DNA from: an uncultured Lachnospiraceae bacterium | GTDB taxonomy: Bacteria > Bacillota > Clostridia > Lachnospirales > Lachnospiraceae | Reading direction: 5' to 3' | DNA: 17,621 bases | Assembly (NCBI GenBank): GCA_910586005.1 | Contig: CAJUHG010000063.1 | Span: forward strand, 1-17,621 | Part shown: positions 15,018-17,621 of the stretch, one piece after another | Numbering within the stretch: the first letter of the stretch is position 1 | How the letters are laid out: every line of letters begins with the position of its first letter | The notes under the pieces: model-generated | The model's input: only the letters and a program-made list of their open reading frames with translations | Databases searched by the model: none | What the model was told of the DNA's origin: nothing | Program-made: the position numbers and the translations under genes

Positions 15018-15032
15018 TGACACCCTCTGTCA
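15018..15032. promoter_or_regulatory. Inverted repeat TGACA-N5-TGTCA, candidate operator
   Basis: A 15-bp dyad with perfect 5-bp arms, more GC-rich than its surroundings, 11 bases upstream of the other palindrome. TGTCAA on the minus strand is 19 bases from TAATAT, a long spacing seen in MerR-type activated promoters. The regulator is not in the window. Confidence 0.4.
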
Positions 15033-15115
15033 GGTTTTCTTTTTTTATATATCAATTTCGCTTATTTTAACGATTATTTCCTCTTATGTGAGTATGCATA
15101 TTATGTTCTTCTAAT

Positions 15116-15146
15116 CGAGTAGAGAAAATTCTTCTTCCCCTACTCG
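15116..15146 (-). repeat. Stem-loop CGAGTAG/CTACTCG
   Basis: Perfect 7-bp arms at 15116-15122 and 15140-15146, with AGAA/TTCT extending inwards. The surrounding 15080-15180 is clearly more GC-rich than neighbouring spacers. It is the last of four consecutive hairpins downstream of the TM2-protein gene. Confidence 0.45.
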
Positions 15147-15194
15147 CCCCATGCGTCGCTTTAGTGGCATACTTTCTTTGCATGGAGTGTTCAT

Positions 15195-15232
15195 AAAAAG
15201 ACCTCGTCACGCTAAAGCATGACAAGGTCTTT
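15195..15232 (-). terminator. Strong intrinsic terminator
   Basis: AAAGACCTCGTCA (15197-15209) pairs with 15220-15232, one pair being G-U on the minus strand, and GCT/AGC extends the stem inside. On the minus strand it runs into TTTTT. This is the most stable terminator in the window and probably ends the TM2-protein transcript. Confidence 0.85.
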
Positions 15233-15234
15233 CC

Positions 15235-15289
15235 TATAATAGAAAGTACGCTCTGTGAACTTTCTATTGTTATAAATAAAATAGCAGAG
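15235..15289 (-). repeat. Dispersed hairpin module, copy 2
   Basis: AATAGAAAG (15238-15246) pairs with CTTTCTATT (15260-15268). The module is 46/55 identical to 12196-12250, and its right arm and the loop bases TGTGAA are unchanged. As in copy 1, a terminator-type hairpin (here 15283-15304) lies immediately before it in the direction of transcription. Confidence 0.75.
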
Positions 15290-15304
15290 AAAAATTCCTC
15301 TGCT
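15283..15304 (-). terminator. First hairpin after the TM2-protein gene
   Basis: AGCAGAG (15283-15289) pairs with CTCTGCT (15298-15304). On the minus strand it lies nine bases after the stop codon and is followed by ATTTTATTT, so it may be a weak terminator before the stronger one at 15195-15232. Confidence 0.5.
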
Positions 15305-15313
15305 CGTTCGTTC

Positions 15314-15772
15314 CTAAACATAATATGGATTTGGTTTCATAGCAATAGTGATAATATCTACAATCCAGCCTATACCAAACAGACCCGCTGTAAATATGTA
15401 TAGTATTCCCATTCCAGCTTTTCCTTCGTAGAATTTATGTGCTCCAAAATATCCAAGAAAAATACACAGCAAAAGCGCTATATTCTTATCTATTTCTTTG
15501 GATGTTGTTGTAAGTATTGGTGGTGTAACAATCTGTGCCGTTGCTGAAGCCGACGCATTTGTAGCATTATTAATTGTAATTCCTCCATTTTGTGCTTGAC
15601 TTGTATTCTCAACTTGTCTGCCACATTTAGTACATATAACGCTGTCCACTGGTATCTTTTCACCACAAAATTTACAAAATTTCGTTTTTTCAAAAGAATA
15701 TCCACAATTGGGACAACTTTGCGCTCTGTCACTGATTTCTTTTCCGCATTCGGGGCATTTCATTAGTGCCAT
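15314..15772 (-). CDS. Zinc-ribbon and TM2-domain membrane protein
   Basis: A 152-residue protein. Two N-terminal zinc ribbons have cysteine pairs C6/C9 with C20/C23 (CPEC, CPNC) and C33/C36 with C47/C50 (CKFC, CTKC). A low-complexity N/A/S/T linker (about 56-92) follows. The TM2 domain (about 94-146) has two membrane helices, with the GYFGAHKFYEGK turn and the GLFGIGWIVDI second helix. TM2 proteins are common and poorly understood; the ribbons should lie in the cytoplasm and bind protein or nucleic acid. AAAGGAG precedes the ATG by ten bases, and it has its own promoter. Three or four hairpins follow the gene. Confidence 0.88.
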   Translation of the reverse strand: MALMKCPECGKEISDRAQSCPNCGYSFEKTKFCKFCGEKIPVDSVICTKCGRQVENTSQAQNGGITINNATNASASATAQIVTPPILTTTSKEIDKNIALLLCIFLGYFGAHKFYEGKAGMGILYIFTAGLFGIGWIVDIITIAMKPNPYYV

Positions 15773-15802
15773 AATAAATATTCTCCTTTCGTATGATAAT
15801 TT

Positions 15803-15831
15803 ATTGTGCCACAGAAAAAGAAATTTGTCAA
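15803..15831 (-). promoter_or_regulatory. Promoter of the zinc-ribbon/TM2 gene
   Basis: On the minus strand a perfect TTGACA (15826-15831) is followed after 17 bases by CACAAT (15803-15808), a moderate -10. The start would be near 15796, leaving a leader of about 24 bases. Confidence 0.55.
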
Positions 15832-15868
15832 AAGTTAAGGTATATTTTAAATAATTTTAACCTCGTCA

Positions 15869-15893
15869 AAGAAATTTCTCACTTCTTTGAAAT
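15869..15893. repeat. Small stem-loop beside hairpin copy B
   Basis: TCAAAGAA and TTCTTTGA, 8-bp perfect arms with a 9-base loop, lie directly downstream (minus strand) of hairpin copy B, forming a two-hairpin unit. Confidence 0.5.
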
Positions 15894-15941
15894 AGTCGAA
15901 AACCCTTGATTTCACCAAGAAACCTTCGGTTTTCGACTATT
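15891..15941 (-). repeat. Dispersed hairpin element with covarying stem, copy B
   Basis: AATAGTCGAAAACC (15891-15904) pairs perfectly with 15928-15941. Compared with copy A (14360-14410), two stem positions differ and both partners have changed to keep pairing. The loop holds a smaller CTTG/CAAG stem. It lies about 60 bases after the lipoprotein pseudogene stop and could terminate it. Confidence 0.75.
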
Positions 15942-15950
15942 TTCTTCTCC

Positions 15951-15975
15951 TGCGGATGACAGGAATAGAACCTGT
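15951..15975 (-). other. tRNA 3'-end-like fragment
   Basis: Read on the minus strand: ACAGG, loop TTCTATT, CCTGT, then CATCCGCA. This matches a tRNA T-arm (5-bp stem, 7-base loop) followed by an acceptor arm and discriminator base. The loop has T where the conserved G of TTCGA would be. No D-arm, anticodon arm or 5' acceptor precedes it, so it is not a functional tRNA. It could be an attachment-site remnant or a coincidence. Confidence 0.35.
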
Positions 15976-16000
15976 ATATAAATCTTTTAAAAATATTTAA

Positions 16001-16442
16001 TTATCTTCTTCCCGTAAAATAAAATTCAATTTTGTCAAATTCTTTGTACGAAGTAATTTGCTTTGATATGGTTTCGTCTGGCTTTATTTGGGAATCATCA
16101 TCCATAAAATAATCACTTCCATATTCTACAAGTTCTCCATTAAGGAAAAATAATGCATATCCTTCAACATATTCATTTTTTACTTCATCATTTCCTTTCT
16201 CTTCCGTTTTTTCTGTATTTTCGTTTGTATTAGAATCACTTTCTTCTTTTTTTTCAGAAAGTTCTATCTCTTTTTTTAATGAATCATACTCTTCCAATAA
16301 TTTATCATAGCTTTCTTGCAGTTCATTTCTCTCTGTAACAACTTTTATCATATTCCTCTTGAAAAATTCCACTACTTCCCGCTTCACACCCTGCCAGAAT
16401 AAGACACATACCAACAAGCACTAAACCTTTTGTTTTTTTCAT
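16001..16442 (-). pseudogene. Frameshifted lipoprotein gene
   Basis: From ATG at 16442 the frame encodes a lipoprotein signal, MKKTKGLVLVGMCLILAGC, with lipobox LAGC and lipidated Cys19. It then reads EAGSSGIFQEEYDK and stops soon after. Removing one A from the run at 16343-16346 joins it to a second frame reading VVTERNELQESYDKLLEEYD, a coiled coil. An acidic E/K/N linker and a small domain with YALFFLNGELVEYGSDYF and FDKIEFYFTGRR follow, to a stop at 16001. The restored product is 146 residues. A later ATG at 16417 in the second frame gives 138 residues but no export signal and no ribosome binding site. A good promoter lies upstream. It may be a true lesion, a switchable frame or a sequence error. 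The function of the intact protein is unknown. Confidence 0.7.
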
Positions 16443-16474
16443 AAATATTCGCCTCTAGTTTGTATGATTGGTAA

Positions 16475-16504
16475 ATTATAACATATAATTAGAATTTTTT
16501 GCAA
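16475..16504 (-). promoter_or_regulatory. Promoter of the lipoprotein gene
   Basis: On the minus strand TTGCAA (16499-16504) and a perfect TATAAT (16475-16480) are 18 bases apart. The -10 is extended by TGT immediately before it. Transcription would begin near 16468, 26 bases before the ATG at 16442, which supports that start over the internal one. Confidence 0.7.
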
Positions 16505-16533
16505 AACTACATATATTTAACCAATTCTATAAA

Positions 16534-17439
16534 TTATTTCATCCAAGTGTATGTATAAGCATTATTTACATATATTTTATATTTTTTCGGAAATATAGTA
16601 TTATAATTTTCATCATATGGGAAATCAAATGTAAGATAATCCGTACTCCCTTTCTTTTTGCAGTCTGAATAATGATACTCATATCCTATTGCATTTCCTT
16701 TTCTATCATAAAATACACAAGCTATTTGAATAGAGTATAATTTTTTTCCTGAATTATTCTTTATCTTTGCACTCACGTTGTCTGCCCCAAAATTTGAGGT
16801 TACATTTATCTTTGATGAACCACATATTAAATTTGTTCCCTTATCTGTAGAAATAGAAATTTTGTAATCATCATAATTTACAGTATTGTAATTAGAATTA
16901 TATGGCGCATGGAAAAACAATGCACAAGTTTTTCCTTTTTCAAAAGCATAATTATTGTCGCTTGCTGTCCCTATCATTTTCCCATTTCGGTAATATGCTA
17001 TTTTGGCAGTCAAAGAGACATGATATTTATTTTTATTTTTTAATATAGCTACTACGCCTTTTCCAGTGTCCTGCAATTCATACTCTATTCCTTGCATGGT
17101 TTTCTTTTTACTTTTTGTTGTAATTGTTACCTTGCATTTATAAGTCTTTTTTCCAACCTTTGCATTTAAGTAAGACGTTCCTTTCTTAACACCCTTTATT
17201 TTTGCCTGCTTATTGCTCTTACTTACAATCTTGATATTTTTGTTTGATGTAGACCATTTCACCTTCTTGTTGTTGTTCAGAAGCTTCACAGTGTAAGAAT
17301 CTCCGACTTTGATTGTTTTACTTGTTACATTTAGCTTGGTTTTTCCCGCTGCATTTACGTTGGCTGGAAACAGAATAAGAAGCGATAGTATAATTGCTGC
17401 AATAGATAAAAGTTTCTTAGTTTTTGTTTGTTTCTTCAT
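16534..17439 (-). CDS. Secreted protein with bacterial Ig-like domain and duplicated C-terminal domain
   Basis: A 301-residue exported protein. The signal peptide (1 to about 30) has basic KKQTKTKK, a hydrophobic core and ANVNA-A as a likely cleavage site. A BIG2-type Ig-like domain (about 34-108) shows KLNVTSKTIKVGDSY, VKWSTSNKNIKIV and KGVKKGTSYLNAKVG. Two related beta-rich domains follow (about 126-197 and 219-290). Each contains a strand with AYYRNGK or VFYDRKGN and ends in PY-x-x-NYNT then YKI. Cys residues at 172, 206, 241 and 260 could form disulphides. No sortase motif or membrane anchor is present. The ATG at 17439 has GGGAG eight bases upstream; the ATG at 17493 falls inside the promoter. 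It probably acts at the cell surface or is released; no enzyme motif is seen. Confidence 0.85.
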   Translation of the reverse strand: MKKQTKTKKLLSIAAIILSLLILFPANVNAAGKTKLNVTSKTIKVGDSYTVKLLNNNKKVKWSTSNKNIKIVSKSNKQAKIKGVKKGTSYLNAKVGKKTYKCKVTITTKSKKKTMQGIEYELQDTGKGVVAILKNKNKYHVSLTAKIAYYRNGKMIGTASDNNYAFEKGKTCALFFHAPYNSNYNTVNYDDYKISISTDKGTNLICGSSKINVTSNFGADNVSAKIKNNSGKKLYSIQIACVFYDRKGNAIGYEYHYSDCKKKGSTDYLTFDFPYDENYNTIFPKKYKIYVNNAYTYTWMK

Positions 17440-17471
17440 AATCATTTCTCCCTTCATTTGTATTTTTCCAT

Positions 17472-17500
17472 ATTTTACCACAAAAGAAAGCATTTATCAA
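17472..17500 (-). promoter_or_regulatory. Sigma-70-type promoter of the Ig-like protein gene
   Basis: On the minus strand TTGATA (17495-17500) is followed after 17 bases by TAAAAT (17472-17477), each one mismatch from consensus. Transcription would begin near 17465, about 25 bases before the start codon. Confidence 0.75.
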
Positions 17501-17621
17501 ATTTTAGATAAATATAATATATCTTGGTTGTTGTATTTCACCATCATAATTTTTATCAGTATAACAATTGATTGATACCAGATAAGGATAAATTTTTTGA
17601 CCTATACATAGGTTCTTTTGA

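Noticed and set aside
15067..15321. 84-codon minus-strand frame as a gene
   Set aside because: It starts within the end of the TM2 gene, crosses a strong terminator and three other hairpins, and has no ribosome binding site; kept only as a finding about the region.
15490..15732. 80-codon minus-strand frame inside the TM2 gene
   Set aside because: It is an alternative frame of a gene with clear zinc-ribbon and TM2 domains.
17309..17575. 88-codon plus-strand frame over the start of the Ig-like gene
   Set aside because: It is antisense to a signal peptide and promoter; its hydrophobic look comes from the opposite-strand sequence.
1..17621. CRISPR array, prophage or transposase
   Set aside because: No regularly spaced direct repeats, phage structural genes or transposase motifs are visible in any frame.

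Overview
The window is low-GC, AT-rich DNA with strong AGGAGG-type ribosome binding sites and compact gene spacing. It carries an oxygen-sensitive class III ribonucleotide reductase, a clostridial-style LysA and an ECF sigma/zinc-finger anti-sigma operon. This fits an anaerobic Firmicute of class Clostridia, probably a Lachnospiraceae-like gut bacterium; that placement is an inference from gene content and style. Every confident gene lies on the minus strand, so transcription runs from high to low coordinates. One probable truncated plus-strand gene enters at the left edge.

Layout, left to right. 1-550: C-terminal end of a possible membrane protein on the plus strand, a 16-bp perfect hairpin, and a non-coding stretch with a possible 15-codon ORF. 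551-2252: a short unknown protein and diaminopimelate decarboxylase (lysA). 2475-4433: a methyl-accepting chemotaxis protein with its own promoter and terminator. 4590-7226: nrdG and nrdD, the anaerobic ribonucleotide reductase and its activase. 7443-12136: a marR - ABC - ABC operon with promoters, a candidate operator and a terminator; the two half-transporters form a heterodimeric exporter with one degenerate ATP site. 12240-14338: an ECF sigma factor, a membrane anti-sigma factor and a YfjL-like membrane-anchored protein, closed by a large nested hairpin. 14360-15304: a zinc-ribbon protein, a collapsed ClbS/DfsB-like pseudogene and a dense set of hairpins. 15314-17500: a zinc-ribbon/TM2 membrane protein, a frameshifted lipoprotein gene and a secreted Ig-like-domain protein, each with its own promoter.

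The genes form separate small units rather than one pathway: lysine/peptidoglycan precursor synthesis, taxis, anaerobic dNTP synthesis, drug or metabolite export under MarR control, and an envelope-type sigma/anti-sigma circuit.

The most unusual material is non-coding, at about 12.2 kb and 14.3-16.0 kb. Two families of dispersed hairpin elements occur twice each. One has compensatory base changes in its stem and lies beside a tRNA-3'-end-like sequence; the other has a conserved loop and sits just after terminator hairpins. The same zone holds two decaying genes. I see no CRISPR array, transposase, rRNA or intact tRNA gene.
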